A stretch of 25,904 nt of DNA from a virus (IMGVR_UViG_3300009545_000646:1-25904), one strand, 5' to 3'; counted from the first letter of the stretch, positions 1 through 7,690 are shown. The notes: generated by a model from the sequence alone, not told the origin. Program-made: numbers and translations.

Positions 1-525
1 ATGGGACCCCTTATGAAAGGAAGTTTGTTTATCGCCGGTGGGTTGTCACTGATCGTTGGATGGGACAGATGGCAGATCTATCGGAGTATGCTGCCGCTTC
101 CCGGCGCGAAGTTGGTGGTGATTTACAGATTGTCTCCAATGCCGCATGGTCCTGCAAAGACGACACTAAAAGGCGATCCGATCTATCCGCTGCCGCATCT
201 GAGCAGGTTCGATTCGACGGCATTGATTGATAGCCAGGTGACGCTTGGGCAAAGCGAGGCCGACAAGGTCAACAAGCTGCTGAGCAGTTACGACGCATAC
301 CATCAGTTTAAATGGGGCAAGCTGCGTTTTGATGCCGCTTACGCGATCGTGATGACGGCTGGACAGAGACACGTCGAAGTGCTTGTGGATCGAAGCTGCT
401 CTGAAGCGTTCATATTGCGCTACTCGCCGGGCAAAATCGAGAACAGCGGAGGGCAATTCGGCACTTGCTGGTATTCGTACCTGAAGAGGGTTTTGCCGGA
501 CCTCCCCGAGAAGCTCAATCATTGA
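1..525 (+). CDS. Hypothetical membrane-anchored protein
   Basis: I do not recognise a family. The 174-residue product has a short basic start followed by a hydrophobic stretch (about residues 6-22), consistent with an uncleaved signal anchor or a signal peptide. The rest is soluble-looking, with two cysteines (about residues 133 and 156) that could pair if the domain is exported. The ATG at position 1 lies on the window edge, so the true start may be upstream; an in-frame ATG at 13 is an alternative and no ribosome binding site can be judged. It is separated by about 400 bp from the packaging genes and may be a late or lysis-associated phage gene or a flanking accessory gene. The function is unknown. 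Confidence 0.55.
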   Translation: MGPLMKGSLFIAGGLSLIVGWDRWQIYRSMLPLPGAKLVVIYRLSPMPHGPAKTTLKGDPIYPLPHLSRFDSTALIDSQVTLGQSEADKVNKLLSSYDAYHQFKWGKLRFDAAYAIVMTAGQRHVEVLVDRSCSEAFILRYSPGKIENSGGQFGTCWYSYLKRVLPDLPEKLNH

Positions 526-614
526 CGAAGCCCCATCAAGACAAGCTGAAAACCATAGAGCGCCTCATCTTTTGTCCACTAGATTCTTCAATTCTTCGCC
601 TCAAATTATCATCC

Positions 615-664
615 GTCCCAGAACGGGACAAAACGTTTACAGAATATCCGTTCGATGCTAGAAT
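615..664 (+). promoter_or_regulatory. Sigma70-type promoter with upstream dyad, ahead of the packaging operon
   Basis: A -35 box TTTACA (636-641) and a -10 box TAGAAT (659-664) are separated by exactly 17 bp; each matches the sigma70 consensus at five of six bases. A small dyad, GTCCC (615-619) and GGGAC (625-629), sits just upstream of the -35 and could be an operator. Transcription would begin near 671 and run into the structured leader and then the terminase genes. The call is from sequence pattern only. Confidence 0.6.
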
Positions 665-670
665 AACAAA

Positions 671-915
671 GTCAACTCGCTTCCGGGAAGCCCGGAGGTG
701 GGAAGATAGTCCGGCCAACCTCCGGCAAGACTCCTCGGTCAGCCCGGCGAGCCCCTTTCGCCGGGCAGGCTGAGAGATCCAAAACTAATCTTAACCACTT
801 GCGGGAATGGTCCCCGCAGAAGCATTCCAGCTTAACGGACACAAGCCGGAAGTGTGGACGATATCCAGCAATATTCGATTCAGGCAGCCTGCATATGGGG
901 CTGCCTTTTCTTTTT
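671..915 (+). ncRNA. Candidate structured leader RNA or small RNA
   Basis: This stretch has no convincing gene but lies between a promoter (636-664) and an intrinsic terminator (883-915), which would give a transcript of about 245 nt. It can form several stems: CCGGAGGT pairing with ACCTCCGG across an 18-nt loop near 693-726; GCCCGGCGA pairing with TCGCCGGGC near 739-763, with TCAGCC/GGCTGA as a competing outer pairing; and GCGGG/CCCGC near 800-826. The terminator ends one base before the Shine-Dalgarno of the first downstream gene, the geometry of an attenuator or riboswitch. I compared it by eye with common riboswitch consensus cores and found no convincing match. It could equally be a free small RNA or a DNA-level packaging site. 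Confidence 0.4.
883..915 (+). terminator. Rho-independent terminator
   Basis: GGCAGCC (883-889) pairs with GGCTGCC (899-905) around a 9-nt loop and is followed by a T-rich run (906-915). The AGGAGG ribosome binding site of the next gene begins at 917, so read-through or antitermination would be needed for expression from the promoter at 636-664. Confidence 0.75.
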
Positions 916-927
916 CAGGAGGTCCTT

Positions 928-1257
928 TTGAGCCGCCGTGACCTAGCAAAACAACGACGCCGGGAGCAGTATTCCTGCGCACCGGCCATCTATACACCAA
1001 TGAGTAGCGATGAGATGGCCCTGCGCAAGGTTGCGGCACGGGCATGCGGTCTGGATGTGGCCGTTATCAAAACACCGACAATCCTCACGCCTGAGGCGGC
1101 GCGCCGTCTCTCCGATGATGGTCTGGCATACCGGCTGGACCAGGAGCCGGAGGTGGTGGAATATGTGCTTCCCCACCCTCTGCGCCATGACAAGCCCACA
1201 AGCTTTGAAGATGCCGTGAGCGAATATGACCGGCGCATGGGATGGAAAACACGATGA
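928..1257 (+). CDS. Hypothetical phage protein, first gene of packaging operon
   Basis: No family recognised. The start is placed at TTG 928 because AGGAGG (917-922) lies five bases upstream. The frame is open further upstream, but that part overlaps the leader and terminator and is unlikely to be coding; ATG 1000 is the other candidate. The product is about 109 residues with a very basic N terminus (many Arg and Lys) and a more acidic C-terminal half. The stop codon overlaps the next ATG (ATGA at 1254-1257), so the two genes are probably translationally coupled. Position before the terminase genes suggests a packaging accessory role, which is inference only. Confidence 0.6.
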   Translation: MSRRDLAKQRRREQYSCAPAIYTPMSSDEMALRKVAARACGLDVAVIKTPTILTPEAARRLSDDGLAYRLDQEPEVVEYVLPHPLRHDKPTSFEDAVSEYDRRMGWKTR

Positions 1258-1481
1258 GAAAGAAAGACACTGATGATATCGAACGTTTGAATGATGATGA
1301 GACATATGTCTTCTACAGGCTCAATCCGGAGTACCGTGACGGTAAGCTTCCGGCGGGACAGCCTCTCCGTATTCCTCTGACACCGGACGAGAGCCGCAAG
1401 ATCGGCCCGATCCGGCCGGGCCGAGGGGCAATAGAGCCACGGACGACGAAGTTAGGAACCCTTCGATCACGGGAGGAGTGA
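1254..1481 (+). CDS. Small hypothetical charged protein
   Basis: A 75-residue hydrophilic protein rich in Asp, Glu, Arg and Lys, without membrane segments or cysteines. I choose ATG 1254, which overlaps the preceding stop (ATGA); an in-frame ATG at 1242 would overlap the previous gene more deeply. Its own stop at 1479-1481 overlaps the next start in a TGATG arrangement, so 928-2098 looks like one coupled transcription unit. The N-terminal part carries alternating charged and aromatic residues (YVFYRL) and the middle is proline-rich. Function unknown. Confidence 0.55.
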   Translation: MRKKDTDDIERLNDDETYVFYRLNPEYRDGKLPAGQPLRIPLTPDESRKIGPIRPGRGAIEPRTTKLGTLRSREE

Positions 1482-2098
1482 TGGCAATTGACGAGACAGC
1501 AAGGGCGCGCGGCAAATGCGGCTTTGTTAAGGATGACGGGCGGCCATGCGAGTTAACCGCAGGACGAGGCACGGCGCATCGAGGCGCCGGCTGCTGCACA
1601 CACCATGAAGGCAAAGGGGTGGAGAACGGGCCAGACGCAGAAAAGGCGGATGAGATAGAGGCGCCCGAACCTCCGGAGGCGTTGTTGTCGCTGCCGGGGC
1701 GATACGGCAGCGTGCAATCGGCGCGTCTTCAGGAGTTGATGGCGGAATTTGCGCAGGATCCCGACCCGCTAAACCTGATGCCGGATGTGGCTCTGCTGCG
1801 CGGGCTAATCGCCCAGATGATCGAGCAATGCGGAACGACGCCGACCCGTGTGGATTTGAGCGCCGCGGCCCGGTTGGTAAGCGATATCGGGGCGCTGGCA
1901 GATCGCATTCAGAAGCAGCGCGAAAAGGGCGCTTGTTCCGTGGCGGAGGTCAACGCGCTGATCGAATCCTTCGCCCTGGAGATGGTCAGGGGCGTTAGAG
2001 AGAGTGTGGACGATGAACATCTCCGTACCGTCATTATCGGCGCTATTGAACGGCGATGGAATGCCATCCCTCCCCCGGGAAGCGCCACCTCGCCGTAG
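1481..2098 (+). CDS. Zinc-motif protein, likely terminase small subunit or packaging partner
   Basis: The 205-residue product begins with a Cys/His cluster: Cys13, a GRPC motif, an AGRGT-H segment and a CCTHH motif within the first 45 residues. This resembles the zinc-binding knuckle (C...G.PC...AG.GT.H.G...C..H) often found in proteins encoded just before phage large terminases. A helical region follows (about 65-190) with an acidic linker between. Start ATG 1481 is supported by GGGAGGAG immediately upstream. Its 3' end overlaps the large terminase start by up to 86 bp. Small terminases bind pac or cos DNA and feed it to the motor; that role here is inferred from position and the zinc motif, not from a recognised fold. 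It could be a different DNA-binding packaging accessory. Confidence 0.6.
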   Translation: MAIDETARARGKCGFVKDDGRPCELTAGRGTAHRGAGCCTHHEGKGVENGPDAEKADEIEAPEPPEALLSLPGRYGSVQSARLQELMAEFAQDPDPLNLMPDVALLRGLIAQMIEQCGTTPTRVDLSAAARLVSDIGALADRIQKQREKGACSVAEVNALIESFALEMVRGVRESVDDEHLRTVIIGAIERRWNAIPPPGSATSP

Positions 2099-3647
2099 CC
2101 TTGTGAGCGCGGCAATCGCTCAGGAGATGGCAAGGCGGCCGTTTACGTTCGCGGACCTGCGTATTGAGACCAAGGACTCGGAGGTCATATCTTTTATTCC
2201 GAACAGCGTTCAGGAGCGTTACCTCGATATCATCGTGCCGGATTGGAGACGCGGCGAATACCATATGACTGGCAGGCGTGAAATCCTTCTCAAGGCCCGT
2301 CAATTCGGCTTTTCTACCCTCATTGCAGCTCTCTTCTTTCTCGATACCGTGAATAACAGCAACCGCCATACCGTGGTAATCGCCTACGATACCGCCGGTA
2401 CGGAAAAGCTGTTCAGGATGGTCGACCGGTTTTACAACAACCTCGATCCTGACCGCCGCCCAAAGACAAGGTTTGCCAATACTCGCATCCTCTATTGGCC
2501 GTCTCTGGACAGTTCGTACGAGGTCATGACGGCCGGTTCCAAGACATCGGGACGCGGGGCTACCATCCACAATCTGCATATGTCGGAGGCGGCGTTCTGG
2601 GAATATCCTGAGGTTGTAACGGGGCTTCTCCAGGCGGTGCCGGCCAGAGGAAACGTGTTTATGGAGACGACGGCAAACGGCGAGGGCAATTTATTTTATG
2701 AGGAATATCAGGCCGCGAAGGGTGGAAGATCGTCGTTTGAAGATCGATTTTTTGCCTGGTGGATGCACGACGAGTACAGGCGGGAGCCGCCGGAAGATTT
2801 CCAGCGAGTGACACGGGAAACGCAGCCGGCGTTATTCGAGCGATTCGGGGACGAGCAGGCGCTGGCCGATGCGTACGAACTCGACGACGCACAGCTCTGC
2901 TGGAGGCGCTATAAGATCAGTGAACCCGGTATGGGCGCCCTGTTCGCACAGGAATATCCGGCGAATGACCAGGAGTGCTTCCGTGTTTCCGGTTCCAAGT
3001 TCTTTACAGAGTGGGATCTCGATGCGCATACATGCCTGCCCCAGACAGTGCCGACGCACTGGAAGTGGGTGGCAGGTTTGGACTGGGGTTACGGAGCGCC
3101 ATTCTGTTTCCTGCTGGGCGCGATCGACGAGCGCGGGGATGTCTGGATCGTGGATGAAGTTTACGGGGCACGGCTGACGAATGCCGAGCAGACGGACCGT
3201 GTGAACGCATGCCTCTCGAAGTGGGGTGTCGACGGCAAGAAAATCTTGATTGCGACTGATCCGGCGATGTGGCAGAAGAAGCAGAGACAGGATGACAGCA
3301 TCGGTAAGGCGGATGTCGAGGATTACTGGAAGGCGGGCATCAACTGCTCGAAGGCCAATAACAACAGGCGGCATGGCTGGAGCAACTTCCGGCAGTACCT
3401 GCACGATCGCGCGATTCACGTGTTTCGGGGCAACTGTCCGAACTTAATTAGAACGATCGGAATCATGATACACGATAAGGAAGATCCCGAAGACCTGGAC
3501 ACGACTCTGGAAGACCATGCGGTGGACACTGCCCGCTACCTGCTGAATACGAGGGTCCGCGCTTCTATCGATCCTCATGCCGCTCCGACGCCGAAGAAGG
3601 CGGATCATCGTCCGGCGTTTATGAAGAAACGGGAGTTTTATGCATGA
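2013..3647 (+). CDS. Terminase large subunit (packaging ATPase/nuclease)
   Basis: This is the motor that pumps DNA through the portal and cuts concatemers. About 544 residues. The ATPase half has the atypical terminase Walker A KARQFGFST (about residue 95), a Walker B-like region HMSEAAFWE (about 190) and the coupling motif ETTANGEG (about 218). The RNase H-like nuclease half starts with GLDWGYG (about 354), a classic first acidic strand, with further acidic motifs ATDP (about 414) and DHAVDTARY (about 500). Length and motif order are normal for the family. The start is uncertain: ATG 2013 overlaps the upstream gene by 86 bp with a weak ribosome site, GTG 2004 is possible, and ATG 2061 would shorten the overlap. 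The stop overlaps the next ATG (ATGA). Confidence 0.93.
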   Translation: MNISVPSLSALLNGDGMPSLPREAPPRRSLVSAAIAQEMARRPFTFADLRIETKDSEVISFIPNSVQERYLDIIVPDWRRGEYHMTGRREILLKARQFGFSTLIAALFFLDTVNNSNRHTVVIAYDTAGTEKLFRMVDRFYNNLDPDRRPKTRFANTRILYWPSLDSSYEVMTAGSKTSGRGATIHNLHMSEAAFWEYPEVVTGLLQAVPARGNVFMETTANGEGNLFYEEYQAAKGGRSSFEDRFFAWWMHDEYRREPPEDFQRVTRETQPALFERFGDEQALADAYELDDAQLCWRRYKISEPGMGALFAQEYPANDQECFRVSGSKFFTEWDLDAHTCLPQTVPTHWKWVAGLDWGYGAPFCFLLGAIDERGDVWIVDEVYGARLTNAEQTDRVNACLSKWGVDGKKILIATDPAMWQKKQRQDDSIGKADVEDYWKAGINCSKANNNRRHGWSNFRQYLHDRAIHVFRGNCPNLIRTIGIMIHDKEDPEDLDTTLEDHAVDTARYLLNTRVRASIDPHAAPTPKKADHRPAFMKKREFYA

Positions 3648-3790
3648 CCGCAATTTTCACTGCCCTGCTCATTTTAGTAATTCTCGATTTGATCGTCACG
3701 ACGGCATTGCTGGCGATTGTGTTGAAGCGGGCGGGTTATCCGGTTCCTTTGCTTCGGAAACGTGAGCCGAAGGGTCCGTTTTACGCATGA
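3644..3790 (+). CDS. Small single-pass membrane protein
   Basis: A 48-residue protein whose first 27 residues form one strongly hydrophobic helix (ILVILDLIVTTALLAIVL), followed by a basic, proline-containing tail. ATG 3644 overlaps the terminase stop (ATGA), with GGGAG upstream inside the terminase gene, so it is probably translated by coupling. Its last three residues (FYA) match the end of the terminase, which may be chance. Small membrane proteins between terminase and portal are seen in other phages; a role is not known and none is assigned. Confidence 0.6.
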   Translation: MTAIFTALLILVILDLIVTTALLAIVLKRAGYPVPLLRKREPKGPFYA

Positions 3791-3824
3791 GCGGTCTTCG
3801 AAAGGGCATGCCAGGTAACCAAAT

Positions 3825-6254
3825 ATGAGACTTCCCACACAATCGTTTCGAGAGCTGCTTGGATTCAGTCAGGGCCAAGGCGCCGTCCCAAGGGGGCGCT
3901 TTAATCCAGCCCTCACCGATCCTGAAAATGCAGAGAGTGAGGTAAAGCCTTCCGACCTTAAGAATCCGCCACAGCCGCCAGGTGAGAACGAGCAGGAGAT
4001 AGTTCAGCTTGTCATGTCTCGCTTCAAGCAGTCTGCGGAGGCACGGAGGCAGCATGAGCGGGAGTGGCTTCTTGCGAAGGCTTTTGAGATCGGGAACCAG
4101 TGGGTGGAATGGCGCACGGAGACGGGGCGCATTGAATCCTTGATCGATCCCCACGATCGATATCGATCGTATATTGTCGTCAATAAGATCCGGCCGATCA
4201 CAACGAAACTCAAGGCTCGGGCAACGATGTCCAAGCCGGATGCTTCGGTAGCGCCGATGACGGACACACAGGAAGACATCGGCGCTGCGGAAGAGGCGCG
4301 ATGCGTGCTCGATCATTATGATCTGATTTTCGACAGGCAACACCAGACACGTTCCTGGGTGGATTCGGTGTTGACGACATCGACGTCGTTTCTGAAGATC
4401 TTCTGGGACCCCACCAAGGAAGCCTGGACGCCTTCCGTTGATCCGATTGGACGCCCTGGCAAAGTACGGGCAAAGATTGGCGACATAGAAGAGATCATCG
4501 TTTCGCCGTTCGAAGTCTATCCTGATCCTAAGGCCCGGACATGGCGGGAATGCGGCTGGCTAATCCATGCAAAAGTCGTTCCGCTCTCTTACCTTCAGCA
4601 GAAGTTCGGCCAGGCCGGCTACCGGGTGCAGGGCGACACCGGTTCCGAATCCGGTTACATTGAGGCGCGGCTGGACAGCATTGTCGGCGACCAACAGCGA
4701 GGCGGAACGGCGGCGGGCAAGAACAGCGCCACGTTATATGAGATGTGGGAGAAGCCAAGCGCTCGCTACCCGAAGGGGCGGATGGCGCGCGTGGCAGGCG
4801 GACAATTGCTGCATTGCGGCGAATGGCCATATGAGAAGCGCGATGCGTTTCCATTCGTTCCCCTCGGCTTTCAGGAGAAGACGGGGGCACTCTGGGCACT
4901 GAATGCCGTGACTGACTTAATTCCACTGCAGCGCGCATTCAACAATACCCTCTCTCGCATTCAAGACCGTGTGAACACAGATAAGCCGACGATCCTGGCG
5001 CGAGAGGGCAGCGAAATCAGTCTGGGGGCTTACCAGAGCAAACGCAACTATGAAATCGTGGAGTATGTGGGCGAGCCACCGGGGTACCAGCAGACGCCGC
5101 CGGTAAACCAGTACTGGTTCAGCTACCTGCAGATCCTGGGCGGGCAGATGGAGGATATCTCGGGTGTCCATGAGGTTTCAAACGGATCTGTGCCGCCTGG
5201 AGTGACGGCCGGAAACGCGATCGAGCTGTTGCAGCAGTCTGATCAGACACAGATGTCCGAGTTTGTCGGCAATATCGAGACAGCGCAGGTTCAGCGAGCG
5301 AACTGGGAGATTGCACTGTGCGGTCAATATTATGCGGAGCCGCGAATTATCGGGCTTCCGCAAGATGACGCGGCACCTCCTACGGCTCCTCCCATCTCTC
5401 TTCCGGGAGGACCGATGGGCCTGCCTCCGGCAGCGCCCGTCGATCCTAATATGCCGCCGGGAATGCAGGCCTCTCCCAACATTCCGCCTCTCGGTCCCAG
5501 CAATCCAACGCTCGGGATGCCTGCTATGGGAGTTGGCGGCCCTGGCGCGCCGGGATCATCTCCGCCGGGACCGGGTACGCCAGGGCTACCAGGAGGACTT
5601 CAGGCTCCAGGTATTCCTGACGGCGGTCCCACCGGGCCGACGGCAGCGGCAATACTCGGGGCTATCGGGCAGCATGCCGGGGGAGCGCCTCCACCTCCAG
5701 GAATAGGCGGGCCGAGCGGCATTCCCGGACTCGCGGGGCTGGGCATGTCCAATCAGAAGCGCACCGGCCCATTTATGCTCCGCTATCTTTCAAAGGGCGG
5801 TGAATGCCGCATTAAGGTTACACCAGGATCGGCAACGCCCAAGACGGCCGCTGCGAAGTCTCAGCAAATCATTGATCTCTTCCATGCCGGCGCGTTCCAG
5901 CCGCAAAACTTGCCGTCGCTGCGGCTCGTAACAGACCTTCTCAATTTGGAGCGGTCGGACGAACTCAACAAACGGATCGACGAGGTGATTGAAAAGCAAA
6001 AGGCGGATGCGCCGGATCCTGCGATGATCCAGCAACTTAAGCAGCAAGGAGCCGCTCAGGCTGCGCAGCAAGCGCAACAGGCAGATCAGCTTCATGAAGC
6101 GGCATCCGCACATGCACGCGTTGCCGCCGACGCTCAGATCATGGACATAAAACATCAGCATGCGGCTGAGTTGGCCAATCTTAACTTCCAGCATAAACTG
6201 GCACTGCAGCAGGCGAAAGAGCAGCACAAGGAACGGACGGACAAACAGGGATAG
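3825..6254 (+). CDS. Portal protein, P22-like, with Pro/Gly-rich insertion
   Basis: The portal is the dodecameric ring at the capsid vertex through which DNA enters and leaves. This 809-residue protein shows P22-type portal features: an early NQWVEW segment (about residue 90), a run of helix around VNKIRPITTKLKARA, and the VSPFEVYPDP motif (about 226). Two parts are unusual. Residues about 517-645 form a very Pro/Gly-rich, collagen-like low-complexity stretch, after which ordinary portal-like sequence resumes (GPFMLRYLSKGG). Residues about 720-809 are Gln/Ala-rich with a strong coiled-coil or long-helix character, as in the P22 portal barrel. The N terminus carries the motif SFRELLGF, echoed in two neighbouring genes. 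ATG 3825 is preceded by only a weak ribosome site. Confidence 0.9.
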   Translation: MRLPTQSFRELLGFSQGQGAVPRGRFNPALTDPENAESEVKPSDLKNPPQPPGENEQEIVQLVMSRFKQSAEARRQHEREWLLAKAFEIGNQWVEWRTETGRIESLIDPHDRYRSYIVVNKIRPITTKLKARATMSKPDASVAPMTDTQEDIGAAEEARCVLDHYDLIFDRQHQTRSWVDSVLTTSTSFLKIFWDPTKEAWTPSVDPIGRPGKVRAKIGDIEEIIVSPFEVYPDPKARTWRECGWLIHAKVVPLSYLQQKFGQAGYRVQGDTGSESGYIEARLDSIVGDQQRGGTAAGKNSATLYEMWEKPSARYPKGRMARVAGGQLLHCGEWPYEKRDAFPFVPLGFQEKTGALWALNAVTDLIPLQRAFNNTLSRIQDRVNTDKPTILAREGSEISLGAYQSKRNYEIVEYVGEPPGYQQTPPVNQYWFSYLQILGGQMEDISGVHEVSNGSVPPGVTAGNAIELLQQSDQTQMSEFVGNIETAQVQRANWEIALCGQYYAEPRIIGLPQDDAAPPTAPPISLPGGPMGLPPAAPVDPNMPPGMQASPNIPPLGPSNPTLGMPAMGVGGPGAPGSSPPGPGTPGLPGGLQAPGIPDGGPTGPTAAAILGAIGQHAGGAPPPPGIGGPSGIPGLAGLGMSNQKRTGPFMLRYLSKGGECRIKVTPGSATPKTAAAKSQQIIDLFHAGAFQPQNLPSLRLVTDLLNLERSDELNKRIDEVIEKQKADAPDPAMIQQLKQQGAAQAAQQAQQADQLHEAASAHARVAADAQIMDIKHQHAAELANLNFQHKLALQQAKEQHKERTDKQG

Positions 6255-6275
6255 GAAACAGAAAGGGCAATCAGA

Positions 6276-6491
6276 ATGAAACCGCCGACGAAGAGTTATC
6301 GATCGCTGCTGGGGATTCCCGCAGCCAAGAAGCTGCAAACGCAGGGGCATGAGGCTTCACCGCATGCCATCCCCCATCCTACCGCACCAGGGCGGGCTGT
6401 GTCGGGACGCATCATGCCCGCGCCGGCGCATCCTGACTGCTGTCCACACTGCCAGGGAACGGGCCGGATATCACAGTGCGGTCAGCTGTAG
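6276..6491 (+). CDS. Small zinc-motif protein, possibly frameshifted
   Basis: The product is 71 residues. It opens with a motif (SYRSLLGI) nearly the same as the start of the portal, is proline-rich in the middle, and ends in CPHCQGTGRISQCG, a DnaJ-like half zinc ribbon. ATG 6276 follows AAAGGG at suitable distance. A zinc ribbon normally needs a second Cys pair. The +1 frame just past this stop encodes SCRRCGIPTN, so the gene may have suffered a single-base change or may use a frameshift. It sits between portal and scaffold genes and is probably a head-associated protein; its function is unknown. Confidence 0.6.
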   Translation: MKPPTKSYRSLLGIPAAKKLQTQGHEASPHAIPHPTAPGRAVSGRIMPAPAHPDCCPHCQGTGRISQCGQL

Positions 6492-6559
6492 GCGATGCGG
6501 CATACCGACAAACGTAATACCGAACAAGGTTTTCTATAAAGAGGAGCAACTCCAGAACC

Positions 6560-7354
6560 ATGGCAGAAGATTTCGGAGACGAGGCAGTAAATATTGCGGA
6601 GGAGTCGCTATCCTCCGACTTTGAGGGCAGCGCAACTGGCGAGGAGACGCCGTTTTTTTATGATGGCCAGCCCGATAGTAATTCGGCCGAGGAGGCAGAT
6701 AGCGACACAGTACCGGCTTTCGAGCGCGAGGACGGAGGTATTGCCGAGGAACGTGGCCCTATTCCTTACGATCGTTTCGCGCAGGTAATTCATGAGCGCG
6801 ACCAGGCTAAGGCGTGGGAGCCAATCGTGGATATGTTCCGTCAGCAGGGATTTGACAGCCCTGACGATGTGATCGAGGCGATCCAGACGCAGGAGGCAGA
6901 CGCACAGATTCGAGCGCAGCTTGATCCCATCGCATCGACGCTTGCCGCAAAGGTTGAGGCGGGCGAATACGACTGGAACACAGCAGAGGTGCTGTGGGCG
7001 GCTGAACGGGAGCGTGTACTGGCTGCAAACGACCGAGCGATGTATCAGCAATGGCGTGTGGGTCAGGAGATGCAAGCGGCGCAGCAATACTATCCCGAAA
7101 TGGACCCTGAGTATGTAATCGCGCTGCACCAGATGACGGGCGCACCCGTAACTGAACTTGCACGCGCCTCTCATGAGTACCATCTGGCGGTTGAGCAGCA
7201 AGTGTTGGCGCGTTACCAGGCGCAGAAGGCGGCGGCGAGCGCCGTTCCGGCTCCGGAAGGATATGGGGGTCATGAGCCTTTCACCGCGCAGGGTGGCGGT
7301 GATGCCTGGAAGCAGTCGTGGCGCTCATTGTTTGGGATCGGACGATCGGGATAG
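6560..7354 (+). CDS. Probable capsid scaffolding protein
   Basis: A 264-residue protein lying between portal and capsid genes, the standard place for a scaffold, which templates capsid assembly and is then removed. It has a very acidic N-terminal 60 residues, an Arg/Glu/Gln/Ala-rich helical middle likely to form coiled coil, and a short basic C terminus, the general architecture of scaffolds whose C terminus contacts the coat protein. The last residues include SWRSLFGI, matching motifs at the starts of the portal and the zinc-motif protein. The ribosome site (GAGGAG near 6541-6546) is rather far from ATG 6560, and a small GGAG-CAA-CTCC hairpin lies between. No enzymatic motif is visible. The assignment rests on position and composition. 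Confidence 0.7.
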   Translation: MAEDFGDEAVNIAEESLSSDFEGSATGEETPFFYDGQPDSNSAEEADSDTVPAFEREDGGIAEERGPIPYDRFAQVIHERDQAKAWEPIVDMFRQQGFDSPDDVIEAIQTQEADAQIRAQLDPIASTLAAKVEAGEYDWNTAEVLWAAERERVLAANDRAMYQQWRVGQEMQAAQQYYPEMDPEYVIALHQMTGAPVTELARASHEYHLAVEQQVLARYQAQKAAASAVPAPEGYGGHEPFTAQGGGDAWKQSWRSLFGIGRSG

Positions 7355-7364
7355 GATCGTCCGC

Positions 7365-7427
7365 CATGAGAGATGTATGGAGCCCGACCGTTGGCAATCC
7401 GATTTATGCCGGACTCTTTGAGCGATG
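7365..7427 (+). CDS. Possible 20-residue peptide
   Basis: A short reading frame immediately after the scaffold gene starting MRDVWSPTVGNP. It has no clear ribosome site and could be chance, but it lies in the same direction in a gap with few other features. Very low confidence. Confidence 0.15.
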
Positions 7428-7440
7428 AAGGGGCGTTAAA

Positions 7441-7554
7441 GTGAATCCTGGCGCGCCGCCCGCGCCGGTGGTTAGAGAGGCAGTCATAGCAACTGCGAGT
7501 ATCGGAGCGGTTTGGGCGGCGGCGACGGCGGCTCGGAAACCTGGTCATGCTTGA
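7441..7554 (+). CDS. Possible small membrane peptide
   Basis: A GTG-started frame of 37 residues with AAGGGG eight to nine bases upstream. It reads a proline-rich start followed by an Ala-rich hydrophobic stretch (VIATASIGAVWAAATAA) and a basic end, compatible with a single membrane helix. It lies between scaffold and capsid genes. Not recognised; it may be a real small head-region gene or chance. Confidence 0.35.
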   Translation: MNPGAPPAPVVREAVIATASIGAVWAAATAARKPGHA

Positions 7555-7605
7555 CCTGCGGCGTAGTCGTTAATGTGCCGTTGCAGCTCCAATGAGAACG
7601 AGGTT

Positions 7606-7625
7606 GCGCCGGAAGTAACCGGTGC
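7606..7625 (+). other. Hairpin upstream of capsid gene
   Basis: GCGCCGG (7606-7612) can pair with CCGGTGC (7619-7625), one G-T wobble, around a 6-nt loop. Together with the terminator just downstream it makes a structured segment before the capsid gene. Confidence 0.35.
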
Positions 7626-7641
7626 GGCAATACACCACTGA

Positions 7642-7667
7642 GACCGCCTCGTTGAGGTGGTCTTTTC
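7642..7667 (+). terminator. Intrinsic terminator before capsid gene
   Basis: GACCGCCTC (7642-7650) pairs with GAGGTGGTC (7654-7662), one G-T wobble and a 3-nt loop, followed by TTTTC. Placement before the capsid gene suggests partial termination or an RNA-processing point in the late transcript. Confidence 0.65.
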
Positions 7668-7690
7668 TTGTTTGACGGAGAGCAAATCGA

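Noticed and set aside
203-225. T-loop-like GGTTCGATTC suggesting a tRNA
   Set aside because: Flanking bases do not form the T stem and no acceptor or anticodon arm can be built; it lies within a good reading frame.
690-830. Resemblance to TPP or cobalamin riboswitches (a CTGAGA stretch, a GGGAAGCCCGG stretch) and to a group I intron core (GAAGATAGTCC)
   Set aside because: Only isolated short matches; the other conserved core elements and pairing partners are missing.
943-1305. - strand reading frame opposite the first packaging genes
   Set aside because: A shadow of the + strand genes with no ribosome site; other long antisense frames over terminase, portal and tail genes were rejected for the same reason.
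5380-5400. Extra CCCATCT copy resembling the boundary element tips
   Set aside because: A single 7-base match inside the portal's repetitive coding region, without a partner or the conserved extension.
7572-7640. 22-codon frame before the capsid gene
   Set aside because: No ribosome site, overlaps a hairpin, and has no recognisable sequence character.
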